In this document: positions 34,410 to 42,936 of the stretch, piece by piece
Layout: each line of letters starts with the position of its first letter
How positions within the stretch are numbered: position 1 is the stretch's first letter
Assembly: GCA_039800205.1 (NCBI GenBank)
Contig: JBDLRB010000268.1
Coordinates: 6,445-70,444 of the forward strand
DNA: 64,000 nucleotides
Origin: SYIM01 sp039800205
GTDB taxonomy: Bacteria > Pseudomonadota > Gammaproteobacteria > Burkholderiales > Burkholderiaceae_E
Direction of reading: 5' to 3'
The notes under the pieces: model-generated
The model's database searches: none
What the model was told of the DNA's origin: nothing
The model's input: only the letters and a program-made list of their open reading frames with translations
Position numbers and translations under genes: made by a program

Positions 34410-35552
34410 ATGTCCGATGTGCCGATGCGTGCAGACTCTTTCCCGCCTGAGCTCGATACGGTGCGTCAGTGGGCGGCTGCGCTTGGTTTCAGTAGCGCCG
34501 GGGTGGCCCGGCTCGAACTCTCGGATGCGGAACCGGGCCTGAGGGCCTGGCTGGAGGCGGGCTGGCACGGAACGATGGACTACATGGCTCGGCATGCGGA
34601 CCTGCGCGTGCATCCGACCCGGCTGGTGCCGGGGGCTGTCTCTGCGCTGATGGTTCGAATGGATTACACCCCCAGCGATCCGGCCTGGGTCGAGCAGGCC
34701 TGGGCGACCCTGGCGGCCAGCGAGCGGGCTTACGTCGCCCGCTATGCCTTGGGTCGGGACTACCACAAGGTGGTCCGCGCCCGTCTTCAGCGCCTGGCGG
34801 ACCAGATTGCTCAGGCGATTGGTCCGTTCGGCTATCGCGTGTTCTGCGATTCCGCGCCGGTGATGGAGGTCGAACTCGCGCGCCGGGCCGGTTTGGGCTG
34901 GCGCGGAAAACATACGCTTCTGATCGACCGTACGCGCGGATCAAGTTTCTTTCTGGGCACCCTGTATACCGACCTGGACTGGCCTGAAACGGGTGAGTCC
35001 TCGGCGCACTGTGGGCGCTGCACGCGCTGTCTGGCCGTTTGCCCGACCGGCGCGATTGTCGAACCTTATCGGCTCGATGCCCGCCGCTGCATTGCCTACC
35101 TGACCATCGAGTCCGCCGAGCCGATTCCGCTCGAACTGCGTCCCGCGCTGGGTAATCGGATCTTTGGCTGCGATGACTGTCAGCTGGTGTGTCCCTGGAA
35201 TGGCTTTGCCCAGCCCTCGCTGGTCCAGGATTTCGCACCCCGTCACGGTCTGGACGGTGCCACACTGGTCGACCTGTTCAGCTGGGATCAGGCGACCTTC
35301 GAGGAGCGCACCGCCGGTTCCGCGATCCGGCGAATCGGTCACTCGCGATGGTTGCGTAATCTTGCCGTGGCCCTGGGCAATCTTTCGTCGGATGCCGGGC
35401 TTGAGGTCCTTGAAGCCGCCCGAGCAGCGCTGAGCGCCCGGCTGGATGATCCGTCTCCACTCGTTCGCGAACACGTCGCGTGGGCGCTCGAGCGACTCGA
35501 ACCCGGCGGTACCCCGACCTTAGAGTCCAACCCAGCTGAGCCAGAAGGGTAG
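34410..35552 (+). CDS. queG: epoxyqueuosine reductase
   Basis: 380 residues. QueG reduces epoxyqueuosine to queuosine in tRNA and uses cobalamin plus two 4Fe-4S clusters. Seen: FSSAGVARL near residue 25, WHGTMDYMARH near 51, YHKVVRARLQRLA near 117, WRGKHTLLIDR near 166, the cluster motif CGRCTRCLAVCPTGAI near 199 and the second set FGCDDCQLVCPWN near 250. The tail is a short HEAT-like segment. Divergent from tsaE; the last 33 bp overlap the AEC transporter gene. Confidence 0.94.
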   Translation: MSDVPMRADSFPPELDTVRQWAAALGFSSAGVARLELSDAEPGLRAWLEAGWHGTMDYMARHADLRVHPTRLVPGAVSALMVRMDYTPSDPAWVEQAWATLAASERAYVARYALGRDYHKVVRARLQRLADQIAQAIGPFGYRVFCDSAPVMEVELARRAGLGWRGKHTLLIDRTRGSSFFLGTLYTDLDWPETGESSAHCGRCTRCLAVCPTGAIVEPYRLDARRCIAYLTIESAEPIPLELRPALGNRIFGCDDCQLVCPWNGFAQPSLVQDFAPRHGLDGATLVDLFSWDQATFEERTAGSAIRRIGHSRWLRNLAVALGNLSSDAGLEVLEAARAALSARLDDPSPLVREHVAWALERLEPGGTPTLESNPAEPEG

Positions 35553-36440
35553 GGCAATCGCCGAGCCGATCAGGGACAGGCTCACCAGGGCCGCCACGAA
35601 CGGGCCGTCACCGCCCATCCGGCTGGCCAGAATGTAGGCCGCAGGCGCAGTCGGCATCGAGGTGTAGAGGACGACGATCGCTTGCGGCATGCCCTGAAGT
35701 CCGAAGAGCGCGCTCAGTCCGAGACCGATCGCGGGCATCACGCAGAGTTTGATCGTCGTGAACCAGGCGGTCAGGCGAAGGGCGCTCAGCCGACGCTCGG
35801 CCTCAGCCATCCGTGCCTGGTCCAGGCGCAATCCTGCGCCGGCGGCGAGCAGCCCCAACGCGAGCGAGGCGACGCCCAGGCGTTCGACGGTCGCCACCGC
35901 GACCGAGGGGAGTGTGAGCCCGCTCAGGTTGACGGCAAGCCCGCTGATTGTGCCGATGATCAGCGGGTTTCGGGCGAGCTCCCTGAGCACTCCGGCTCCG
36001 GCGTTTCGGGCCAGCGGGTACACCGCAGCCACGTTCAGGATCGGGACCGAAAAGCCCATGATCAGTGCCGCCAGTGCCAGCCCTTCCGCCCCCCCGATTC
36101 GTTGCGACAAGGCGAGCAGCACGTAGGAGTTGAAGCGGAACGCGCACTGCACACCCGAAGCGAATTGCGCGGCATCGACGGCGAAGAGATGACGTGCCGC
36201 GTAGCCCAGTCCGATCCCGGCGATCGCGGCTCCCACCGCCGAGCTGAGGACCGGACCGGCGAGCCCGAAATCGAGGGGCTGGGCGGCAATGGTGATGAAC
36301 AGGAGGGCCGGGAACAGGACGAAGTAGACCAGCCGCTCCAGACTGGTCCAGAATGAGGCTTCGCCGAAAAAGCTTCGACGCAAGGCGAAGCCCAGAGCGA
36401 TCAGGGCAATGTCGGGAGCGAGAAGCCAGGCGGTTTGCAT
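35520..36440 (-). CDS. AEC (auxin efflux carrier) family transporter
   Basis: 306 residues from the Met at 36440; a longer reading would run into xerD. Ten hydrophobic helices in two halves, as in the AEC family of malonate/organic-acid and amino-acid exporters. Seen: ALIALGFALRR, ERLVYFVLFPALLFITIA, FRFNSYVLLALSQR, NPLIIGTISGLAVNLSGL and MPTAPAAYILASRMGGDG. Substrate unknown. Its start codon overlaps that of xerD on the other strand, leaving no intergenic region. Confidence 0.88.
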   Translation of the reverse strand: MQTAWLLAPDIALIALGFALRRSFFGEASFWTSLERLVYFVLFPALLFITIAAQPLDFGLAGPVLSSAVGAAIAGIGLGYAARHLFAVDAAQFASGVQCAFRFNSYVLLALSQRIGGAEGLALAALIMGFSVPILNVAAVYPLARNAGAGVLRELARNPLIIGTISGLAVNLSGLTLPSVAVATVERLGVASLALGLLAAGAGLRLDQARMAEAERRLSALRLTAWFTTIKLCVMPAIGLGLSALFGLQGMPQAIVVLYTSMPTAPAAYILASRMGGDGPFVAALVSLSLIGSAIALPFWLSWVGL

Positions 36441-37359
36441 GATGGAGACTTGGGGCAAGAGTGTAACGGACGGCGACCAGCGCGTGATCGAGGCGTTTTG
36501 CGACGCCTTGTGGCTGCAAGATGGGCTCTCGACCAATACGCGTCAGGCCTACCGTCTGGACCTGCTGGCCTTCGCCGACTGGATGCGTCGCGAATGGGCC
36601 GTTGCGCTCACCGAGGCCCGGAGTGAGCATCTGCAGGCGTATGTGGCCGCCCGGTTCGCCGGATCTCGGGCGAGCAGCAGCAACCGACGTCTGTCGGTCA
36701 TGCGGCGCTTTTTTGGGTATCTGTTGAGAGAGCGGGTCCGAACCGACGACCCGAGCGAGCGGCTGCGCTCGGCAAGGCAGCCGCCGCGCTTTCCGTCCAC
36801 ACTGTCCGAGGCACAGGTGGAGGCCCTGATCGCAAGCCCCGATCTGGGCAAGCCACTGGGTGTGCGCGATCGAGCGATGCTGGAAACCCTGTATGCCACC
36901 GGGTTGCGGGTGAGTGAACTCGTCAACCTCCCGATTCTGGGCGTGTCGCTTGAGCAGGGCGTGGTCCGGGTGATCGGCAAGGGGACGCGTGAAAGGCTGG
37001 TTCCGCTCGGTGAGCCTGCGATCGACTGGATCGGCCGTTGGCTGGACGGGCCGCGCGCCCAGATGCTCGCCGGCCGTTTGAGTGATGCGCTGTTCGTCTC
37101 ATCGCGCGGCTCGGCGATGACCCGCCAGATGTTCTGGACGCTGATCAAGCAGTATGCCCGCCGGGCGGGCATCGACGCGCCCCTGTCGCCACACACGCTG
37201 CGGCATGCGTTTGCCACGCATTTGCTGCAGCACGGCGCGGATCTGCGGGTGGTGCAGATGTTGCTGGGGCACGCCGACATCTCGACGACCCAGGTCTACA
37301 CCCACGTTGCCCGCGAGCGATTGAAAGTGCTGCATGCGCGTCACCACCCCCGCGGATGA
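36439..37359 (+). CDS. xerD: site-specific tyrosine recombinase XerD
   Basis: 306 residues from the ATG at 36439 (the adjacent ATG at 36442 is equally possible). With XerC it resolves chromosome dimers at dif. The SAM-like N-terminal domain (about residues 15-100) is followed by the catalytic domain with all active residues: R in ATGLRVSELVNLP, K in GKGTRERLVPLG, HTLRHAFATHLL, LGHADIS and the nucleophile in TTQVYTHVARERLK. Length and order fit XerD better than XerC. This is a core gene, not a mobile-element integrase. Confidence 0.92.
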   Translation: MMETWGKSVTDGDQRVIEAFCDALWLQDGLSTNTRQAYRLDLLAFADWMRREWAVALTEARSEHLQAYVAARFAGSRASSSNRRLSVMRRFFGYLLRERVRTDDPSERLRSARQPPRFPSTLSEAQVEALIASPDLGKPLGVRDRAMLETLYATGLRVSELVNLPILGVSLEQGVVRVIGKGTRERLVPLGEPAIDWIGRWLDGPRAQMLAGRLSDALFVSSRGSAMTRQMFWTLIKQYARRAGIDAPLSPHTLRHAFATHLLQHGADLRVVQMLLGHADISTTQVYTHVARERLKVLHARHHPRG

Positions 37360-37429
37360 ATCGGGCATACTCCACGCCGTTCAAAAATCAGGTCTCAACT
37401 TGTGATCGCGCCGCCGGAAGGAGGAAGCC

Positions 37430-38440
37430 ATGCGGATCGCCATCGTTGGGCTCGGTGCGGTGGGTGGGCTGATTGCGGCCCGCCTCGCCCGGGCCGGTCA
37501 ACCCGTCTGCGCGCTGGCGCGCGGGCAAACCCTTGACGCTGTTCGTCGCGACGGATTGCGGCTGATTGACGCTTCGGGCGAACAGTCCCTGCCGCTTCTT
37601 GTCTCCGACCGACCCGAGCACCTCGGACCCGTCGACCTGATCGTCTTGAGCGTGAAGGCGCCGGCGCTGCCCTCGGTGGCTCCGCAGGTCGCACGGATGC
37701 TGGGCCGCGAGACGGCGATCCTGTCTGCAATGAACGGCGTGCCCTGGTGGATGTTTCACGGGCTCGATGAGACGCTCGCTGCCCGGGCCTGGCCCTCGAT
37801 CGATCCCGATGGGCAGTTGGCGCGCCTGATGCCGCCTGAGCGCGTGATTGGGGGCGTGCTTCACCTGGCGAGCGATTGTCCCGAACCTGGCGTGGTGCGG
37901 CACTCGACCGGCCAGCGTCTGATCATCGGCGAGCCCACGGGCGGTCAGCGCGCCCGCAGCCAGGCGGCCGCGCAGGCGCTCAGGGCAGCGGGGTTCGACG
38001 TCGAAGAGGCGCCCCGCATCCAGCAGGAACTATGGTTCAAGCTTTGGGGCAACATGACCGTCAACCCGATTTCAGCGCTGACCGGTGCGACGGTCGACCG
38101 CATCGTCGGCGATCCGCTGGTTCGTGCCTTCATGTCCCGCGTGATGGTCGAGGCCGCCGAAATCGGCGCGCGGATCGGCCTGCCGATCGCGATGTCCCCC
38201 GAGGACCGGCATCAGGTCACCCGCCGGATCGGCGCCTTTCGCACCTCGATGCTGCAGGATGTGGATGCGGGCCGGGCCATCGAACTGGACGCGCTGGTCA
38301 CCGTGGTCCGCGAGATCGGCGAGGCCGTGGGCCTCGCGACGCCCAATACGGACGCCCTGCTTGGCCTGACGCGCGTTTTTGCCCGCGAGCAGGGCCTTTA
38401 CCCTGGCGAGGCGCCTGCGCCGGGCGGACGGGTGCAATGA
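37430..38440 (+). CDS. 2-dehydropantoate 2-reductase family protein
   Basis: 336 residues with a strong GGAAGGAGG site. Ketopantoate reductase family: Rossmann motif IAIVGLGAVGGLIAARLA at residues 3-20, LSVKAPALPSVAPQV near 75-89, NGVPWWMFH near 104, ELWFKLWGNMTVNPISALTG near 201-220 with the conserved lysine and asparagine, and SMLQDVDAGRAIELDALVTV near 270-289. Longer than E. coli PanE (303), typical of paralogues whose true substrate is not ketopantoate. ATGA-coupled to the next gene. Confidence 0.86.
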   Translation: MRIAIVGLGAVGGLIAARLARAGQPVCALARGQTLDAVRRDGLRLIDASGEQSLPLLVSDRPEHLGPVDLIVLSVKAPALPSVAPQVARMLGRETAILSAMNGVPWWMFHGLDETLAARAWPSIDPDGQLARLMPPERVIGGVLHLASDCPEPGVVRHSTGQRLIIGEPTGGQRARSQAAAQALRAAGFDVEEAPRIQQELWFKLWGNMTVNPISALTGATVDRIVGDPLVRAFMSRVMVEAAEIGARIGLPIAMSPEDRHQVTRRIGAFRTSMLQDVDAGRAIELDALVTVVREIGEAVGLATPNTDALLGLTRVFAREQGLYPGEAPAPGGRVQ

Positions 38441-38937
38441 GTGGCGACCGCGTCAAGCATGTCTCGGAAACGCCGGCCACGCGGTTTCTGCGCGCGCGGA
38501 AGATTCCGTTTGGCGAGCACCCGTACGAATACGTCGATCATGGCGGGACGGCCGAATCAGCCCGCCAGTTGGGGGTCGATGAACACATCGTCTTCAAGAC
38601 GCTGGTGATGCAGGATGATCGCGCGCGGCCGCTCGTGGTTCTGATGCACGGGGATCGCACCGTTTCGACGAAGGCGCTCGCGCGCCAGATCGGCGTCAAG
38701 TCGGTCGAACCCTGCGATCCGGCACAGGCTCAGCGTCATAGTGGCTATCTGGTGGGTGGGACCTCGCCGTTCGGGCTGAAGAAGCCGATGCCCGTCTTCC
38801 ATGAGGCATCGATGACCGAAATCGAGCGGGTGTATCTCAACGGCGGTCGGCGCGGTTATCTGGTGTCGCTCGCCCCCGCGCAGATTGTCGAGCTCCTCGG
38901 TTCGACACCGGTACACTGCGCAATCGAGAAGAGCTGA
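38437..38937 (+). CDS. ybaK: Cys-tRNA(Pro)/Cys-tRNA deacylase YbaK
   Basis: 166 residues from the ATG at 38437, which overlaps the stop of the preceding gene (ATGA); the longer open frame upstream is the shadow of that gene. YbaK edits Cys mischarged on tRNA-Pro. Seen: TPATRFLRARKIPF near residue 12, HIVFKTLVMQDD near 50, the conserved lysine region STKALARQIGVKSVEP near 77-92, GYLVGGTSPFGLKKPMPVF near 103-121 and LNGGRRGYLVSLAP near 134. Confidence 0.93.
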   Translation: MSGDRVKHVSETPATRFLRARKIPFGEHPYEYVDHGGTAESARQLGVDEHIVFKTLVMQDDRARPLVVLMHGDRTVSTKALARQIGVKSVEPCDPAQAQRHSGYLVGGTSPFGLKKPMPVFHEASMTEIERVYLNGGRRGYLVSLAPAQIVELLGSTPVHCAIEKS

Positions 38938-38993
38938 GACCCTGCTTCACCGGCCCACCGTCCGGTCGGGGTCGAACGGCGAGGAGACTGTCA

Positions 38994-39620
38994 ATGGAAG
39001 CGTTGCTTGGACCGGTGGTGGTGCTGGCCGCCTACCTGCTGGGGTCAATCTCATTCGCGGTGGTTGTCAGTCGCGCGATGGGGCTGGCGGACCCGCGCAG
39101 CTACGGGTCGGGTAACCCCGGGGCAACCAATGTTCTGCGGACCGGGCGCCGTGGTGCGGCGCTCCTGACTCTGTTGGGTGACAGCCTCAAGGGCGTGGTC
39201 GCCGTGCTTGTTGCCCGCTGGTTGGGCGTGGCCGAAAGCATGGTCGTTTTCGCCGCCCTGGCGGCCTTTGTGGGGCACGTGTTCCCCGTCTTTCATGGCT
39301 TCAAAGGCGGAAAGGGCGTGGCGACGGCCGCAGGCGTCCTGCTTGCGCTCGATCCCTGGTTGGGTGGGCCCACGTTGCTCACCTGGTTATTGATCGCTTT
39401 TTTCTTTCGCTATTCATCGCTTGCCGCGCTCGTGGCGGCGGTGTTCGCCCCGCTCTGGCAGCTGTTTCTCCATGGCCCGGGGCTGAGCGTGTTGGCGGTG
39501 GCCGTCATGAGTGCGCTGCTGATTGCCCGTCACCGAGGCAACATCGTGAAATTGATGAAGGGCACCGAGTCGCGCATCGGCGGCGGGTCGCGGTCCGCAC
39601 CGGGTCCGGATCAGCGTTGA
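38994..39620 (+). CDS. plsY: acyl-phosphate glycerol-3-phosphate acyltransferase PlsY
   Basis: 208 residues, five to six membrane helices. PlsY makes lysophosphatidate from acyl-phosphate in the inner membrane. Seen: the three active-site loops YLLGSISFAVVVSRAMGLAD (near residue 12-31) with GSGNPGATNVLRTGRR, then GHVFPVFHGFKGGKGVATA near 98-116, and a last loop with ARHRGNIVKLMKGTESRIG near 180. A GGAG site precedes the start. It converges on tsaD with a 10-bp overlap. Confidence 0.95.
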   Translation: MEALLGPVVVLAAYLLGSISFAVVVSRAMGLADPRSYGSGNPGATNVLRTGRRGAALLTLLGDSLKGVVAVLVARWLGVAESMVVFAALAAFVGHVFPVFHGFKGGKGVATAAGVLLALDPWLGGPTLLTWLLIAFFFRYSSLAALVAAVFAPLWQLFLHGPGLSVLAVAVMSALLIARHRGNIVKLMKGTESRIGGGSRSAPGPDQR

Positions 39621-40666
39621 GGGTCGGGCTGAGTCGATCGCCGTTCGAGTGTCTCGAGCGGCCAGCGCGGTCGGACCGCGAAGGCCTTGGGAACCGTGGG
39701 ACACTGCCCCGCCCGAGCCAGGGCTTGCAGACGTAAGGCCCCGGCCAGCGCGATCATCGCGCCGTTGTCGGTGCACAGGGCCGGGGGTGGAAAGCTCACC
39801 TCGATCCCCTGCCTGGAACCGGCCTCGTTCAGGCGCTCGCGCAGCCGTCGGTTGGCGCTCACGCCCCCCGCGACCACCAGTCGCCTGATTCCGGTCTGCG
39901 CGACTGCGCGCAGGGCCTTGCTCGCCAGCACATCGGTGATGGCCGCCTCGATTTCCAGCGCCAGATCGGCCCGTGCGTCCGGGTCGTGCACACCCCGTTC
40001 GACGATCACCCGCACGGCGGTCTTCAAGCCGCTGAAGCTGAAATCGAGATGCGGTTCGTGGATCAGGGGTCTGGGCAGGCTGAACCGCCCCGGCCGTCCG
40101 TCGCGAGCCAGTGCGGATAAGGCAGGCCCACCGGGGTAGCCCAGGTCGAGCAGCTTCGCACTCTTGTCGAAGGCTTCGCCGGCAGCGTCGTCCAGGGTAT
40201 CTCCAAGCAGATCGTACTGCCCGATATCGTGGACCGCGAGCAACTGCGTATGGCCCCCGGAGACCAGCAGCGCGACGAAGGGCGTGGCGGGCGGGTGCTC
40301 GCCCAGCAGCGGTGACAGGAGATGCCCCTCCAGATGGTGCACGCCGATGCCGGGCCGTTGCAGCGCCCAGGCAAGCGAGGCGCCCACGCCCGCCCCCACC
40401 AGCAGCGCACCGGCCAGTCCGGGACCTTCGGTCCAGGCGACGGCGTCGATCGCGGCGAGCGTGTGCCCGCATTGTCCAAGCGCCTCGCGGGCAAGCGGGA
40501 TCACACGGCGGATATGATCCCGGGAGGCGAGTTCGGGGACCACGCCACCGTACCGCTCGTGCATGGCCACCTGCGAATGCAGGGCCTGACCGAGCAGTCC
40601 CTTTTCGGTGCAATACAGCGCGACGCCGGTTTCGTCGCAGGAGGTTTCAATGCCGAGCACGATCAT
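39611..40666 (-). CDS. tsaD: tRNA N6-adenosine threonylcarbamoyltransferase TsaD
   Basis: 351 residues. TsaD transfers threonylcarbamoyl to A37 of ANN-reading tRNAs. Seen: VLGIETSCDETGVAL at residue 3, HYGGVVPELASRDHIRRV-like segment near 38-56, the metal-binding HHLEGHLLSPLL near 112, LVSGGHTQLL near 135, and CTDNGAMIALAG near 300. The start codon lies inside the first 17 bp of the divergent flavoprotein gene, so the two promoters must sit within each other's coding sequence. Confidence 0.95.
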   Translation of the reverse strand: MIVLGIETSCDETGVALYCTEKGLLGQALHSQVAMHERYGGVVPELASRDHIRRVIPLAREALGQCGHTLAAIDAVAWTEGPGLAGALLVGAGVGASLAWALQRPGIGVHHLEGHLLSPLLGEHPPATPFVALLVSGGHTQLLAVHDIGQYDLLGDTLDDAAGEAFDKSAKLLDLGYPGGPALSALARDGRPGRFSLPRPLIHEPHLDFSFSGLKTAVRVIVERGVHDPDARADLALEIEAAITDVLASKALRAVAQTGIRRLVVAGGVSANRRLRERLNEAGSRQGIEVSFPPPALCTDNGAMIALAGALRLQALARAGQCPTVPKAFAVRPRWPLETLERRSTQPDPQR

Positions 40667-41924
40667 CGGTCAAGTATCGCACGCGCCCGCAGCGGCTCGA
40701 GCGCTGGATCTGCTGGTGATCGGGGGCGGTGCGGCGGGCCTTTTTTGTGCGGGGCAGGCGGCTCAGCGCGGACTGAGGGTCGGGGTGGTCGACCATTCAG
40801 CGCGTCGCGGCGAGAAGATTCGCATCTCGGGGGGTGGGCGCTGCAATTTCACCAATCTGGACGCGGACCGGAGTGAGCGCTTCAGTGGGGCCGATCCGCG
40901 CTTCATCCGCGCCGTGCTGCGTGCCTATCCGCCCGAGCGATTCATTGCGCTGGTGCGCGCCCGCGGCATTTCGTACCACGAAAAGCACAAGGGGCAGCTG
41001 TTCTGCGACGACTCCGCAGAGCGGATCGTCGATCTCCTCACCGATGCGTGCGAGCGTGGCGGGGTTCGCGAATACCGACCGTGCCAGATCCAGGCGGTCC
41101 GGGTCGAGGACGCCTCTGTCCTGGGCCGGTTTGTGGTCGAAACCGATCACGGTGTGTTGCATGCGCATCGCCTGGTCGTGGCGACCGGCGGCCTGTCGAT
41201 TCCGAAGATCGGAGCAAGCGATCTGGGCTACCGCATTGCGCGACAGTTCGGCCACAAGGTGATCGAACCGCGACCGGCTCTGGTTCCGCTCACCTTCGAC
41301 CCCTCCGGCTGGTCCGCCTGGTCGGCGCTGGCCGGGGTGGCGATCCCGGTCCGGGTTCGATCGGGCGCCTCGCCCGACTTCGACGATGACCTGCTGTTTA
41401 CGCACCGTGGGTTGTCGGGCCCGGCGATTCTGCAGGCCTCGAGCTTCTGGCGGCCGGGCGGTGCGCTCGAAATCGACCTTCTCCCCGGCGAAGACGTGCG
41501 GGCATGGCTGCGCAGCGAGCGCGATCACGCCGGCGCGCGGCTCCTGAGTACAGTGCTTGCGCAACGCCTGCCGCGGCGGCTGGCTCAGCACTGGGTGGCT
41601 GCAGCCCCGGGCCCCGATCGCAAGGGCGACCGCAAGCTGGCCGAACTGGGCAATGCCGCGCTGGGGGCGACGGCCGAGTCCCTGTCCCGCTGGGCGATCG
41701 AGCCCACCGGGACCGAGGGCTTTCGCAAGGCCGAAGTCACCACAGGAGGCGTCTCGGTGGTCGATATCGAGCCACGCACGCTCGAATCGCTGCGCCAACC
41801 GGGGCTTCATTTCATTGGCGAGGTGCTCGATGTCACCGGCTGGCTGGGGGGCTACAACTTTCAGTGGGCCTGGGCCAGTGCCTACGTCGTCGCGCAGGCG
41901 GCCGCTGCGCGTGCCTCGGCCTGA
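40650..41924 (+). CDS. BaiN/HI0933-family NAD(P)/FAD-dependent oxidoreductase
   Basis: 424 residues from the ATG at 40650, chosen for its GGAGG site at 40640-40644; an earlier in-frame start at 40608 has none. A flavoprotein of the HI0933/BaiN (YhiN) family: dinucleotide motif LLVIGGGAAGLFCAGQAA near residue 21, KIRISGGGRCNFTN near 54, RLVVATGGLSIPKIGASDLG near 170 and the C-terminal EVLDVTGWLGGYNFQWAWAS near 388. The overall role of the family in proteobacteria is unclear. Overlaps the tsaD start by 17 bp. Confidence 0.9.
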   Translation: MPSTIIGQVSHAPAAARALDLLVIGGGAAGLFCAGQAAQRGLRVGVVDHSARRGEKIRISGGGRCNFTNLDADRSERFSGADPRFIRAVLRAYPPERFIALVRARGISYHEKHKGQLFCDDSAERIVDLLTDACERGGVREYRPCQIQAVRVEDASVLGRFVVETDHGVLHAHRLVVATGGLSIPKIGASDLGYRIARQFGHKVIEPRPALVPLTFDPSGWSAWSALAGVAIPVRVRSGASPDFDDDLLFTHRGLSGPAILQASSFWRPGGALEIDLLPGEDVRAWLRSERDHAGARLLSTVLAQRLPRRLAQHWVAAAPGPDRKGDRKLAELGNAALGATAESLSRWAIEPTGTEGFRKAEVTTGGVSVVDIEPRTLESLRQPGLHFIGEVLDVTGWLGGYNFQWAWASAYVVAQAAAARASA

Positions 41925-41945
41925 GTGCATCTCTTGTCCATCCGT

Positions 41946-41974
41946 TTGACAAACGAACATTTACAGCACATGAT
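41946..41974 (+). promoter_or_regulatory. promoter of the rpsU-dnaG-rpoD operon
   Basis: A perfect -35 TTGACA at 41946-41951 and a -10 CATGAT at 41969-41974 are separated by the ideal 17 bp, 33 bp upstream of the rpsU start. The short leader carries the AGGGGGTGAT ribosome-binding site. Promoter boxes seen directly. Confidence 0.75.
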
Positions 41975-42006
41975 GTTAGGTTCGTTCGAAAGGGGGTGAT
42001 TTTTTT

Positions 42007-42219
42007 ATGCCGACGGTACGAGTCAAGGAAAACGAGCCCTTCGATGTGGCACTCAGGCGCTTCAAGCGCACCATCGAAAAAGCCGGAATCATTACCGAGC
42101 TTCGGGCACGCGAGTTTTATGAGAAGCCCACTTCCGAGCGCAAGCGCAAGAAGGCCGCGGCGGTCAAGCGCCATTACAAGCGCATCCGCAGCCAGATGCT
42201 CCCCAAGAAGCTGTACTGA
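42007..42219 (+). CDS. rpsU: 30S ribosomal protein S21
   Basis: 70 residues, basic, the normal bacterial S21 size. Starts MPTVRVKENEPFDVALRRFK and contains EFYEKPTSERKRKKAAAVKR, the family's C-terminal basic helix. S21 sits near the anti-Shine-Dalgarno region of the 30S subunit and helps initiation. The strong AGGGGG site and promoter fit high expression. First gene of the macromolecular-synthesis operon, as in E. coli. Confidence 0.97.
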   Translation: MPTVRVKENEPFDVALRRFKRTIEKAGIITELRAREFYEKPTSERKRKKAAAVKRHYKRIRSQMLPKKLY

Positions 42220-42255
42220 GCTTCACTGAGTTCAGTTTCACTGAGTATCGGGCCT

Positions 42256-42281
42256 GACGGGCCGGTGGCCACCGGCCCGTC
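42256..42281 (+). terminator. strong hairpin after rpsU, partial terminator or processing site
   Basis: A 26-nt perfect inverted repeat, GACGGGCCGGTGG and its complement, can form a very stable GC-rich stem 36 bp past the rpsU stop. It is followed by TTCAC, not a T tract. In E. coli a terminator between rpsU and dnaG lowers downstream expression, and this hairpin sits in the matching place. Two direct TTCACTGAGT copies lie just before it. Confidence 0.6.
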
Positions 42282-42365
42282 TTCACAAGCGGGGTCCGCC
42301 CCGTTTGCCTGGGCGGCATCCGTCCGTCTGAATCCCGCCCGTCTGGTTCCCCACCGAGATCCCGC

Positions 42366-42815
42366 ATGACGATCAAGGACAGAATCTCCGAAGACATGAA
42401 GGCGGCGATGCGTGCTCGCGAGGCCGATCGTCTGCTCGCCATCCGCATGCTGATGGCTGCGATCAAGCAACGCGAAGTCGACGAGCGCATCACGCTCGAT
42501 GACGAGCAGGTGTTGACCGTCATCGACCGTCAGATCCGTCAGCGGCGCGAATCAATCGCCGGCTACGAGGCCGCCGGGCGGGACGATCTGGTCGCGCGCG
42601 AGCGCTTCGAAGTCGACGTTCTCTCTGCATACCTGCCCGCCCAGGCCAGCGCCGAGGATGTGCGTGCGGAAATCGATACAGCCATCGCCGCAACAGGCGC
42701 CACGGGCATCGCGCAGATGGGCAAGGTGATGGCGATTCTCAAGCCCCGCCTCGCGGGTCGGGCCGATCTCTCGGCCGTTTCGGCTCAGGTGCGCGCGCGT
42801 CTGTCGGGTCAGTGA
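42366..42815 (+). CDS. GatB/YqeY domain protein
   Basis: 149 residues, the standard YqeY length. Mostly helical, beginning TIKDRISEDMKAAMRAREAD and containing QRRESIAGYEAAGRDDLVARE near 58-78, LSAYLPAQASAEDVRAEID near 90 and TGIAQMGKVMAILKPRLAGR near 118-137. The domain resembles the C-terminal tRNA-binding part of GatB but the protein's own role is unclear. It is inserted between rpsU and dnaG in many proteobacteria. Confidence 0.92.
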   Translation: MTIKDRISEDMKAAMRAREADRLLAIRMLMAAIKQREVDERITLDDEQVLTVIDRQIRQRRESIAGYEAAGRDDLVARERFEVDVLSAYLPAQASAEDVRAEIDTAIAATGATGIAQMGKVMAILKPRLAGRADLSAVSAQVRARLSGQ

Positions 42816-42936
42816 TTACGGGGGTCGCCCCCGCCACGATCCGGCCACCCGGCGATCTCGCTCCGCGGACTGACTCTGACCCTCTCGGGCTCTGCGTGCG
42901 AGCCCCTCGATCCTGCCGGAGCGGTACACTCGTCCG

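Noticed and set aside
36439..37359. Tyrosine recombinase as evidence of a mobile element
   Set aside because: Length and motif set are those of chromosomal XerD, flanked by core genes, with no attachment repeats nearby.
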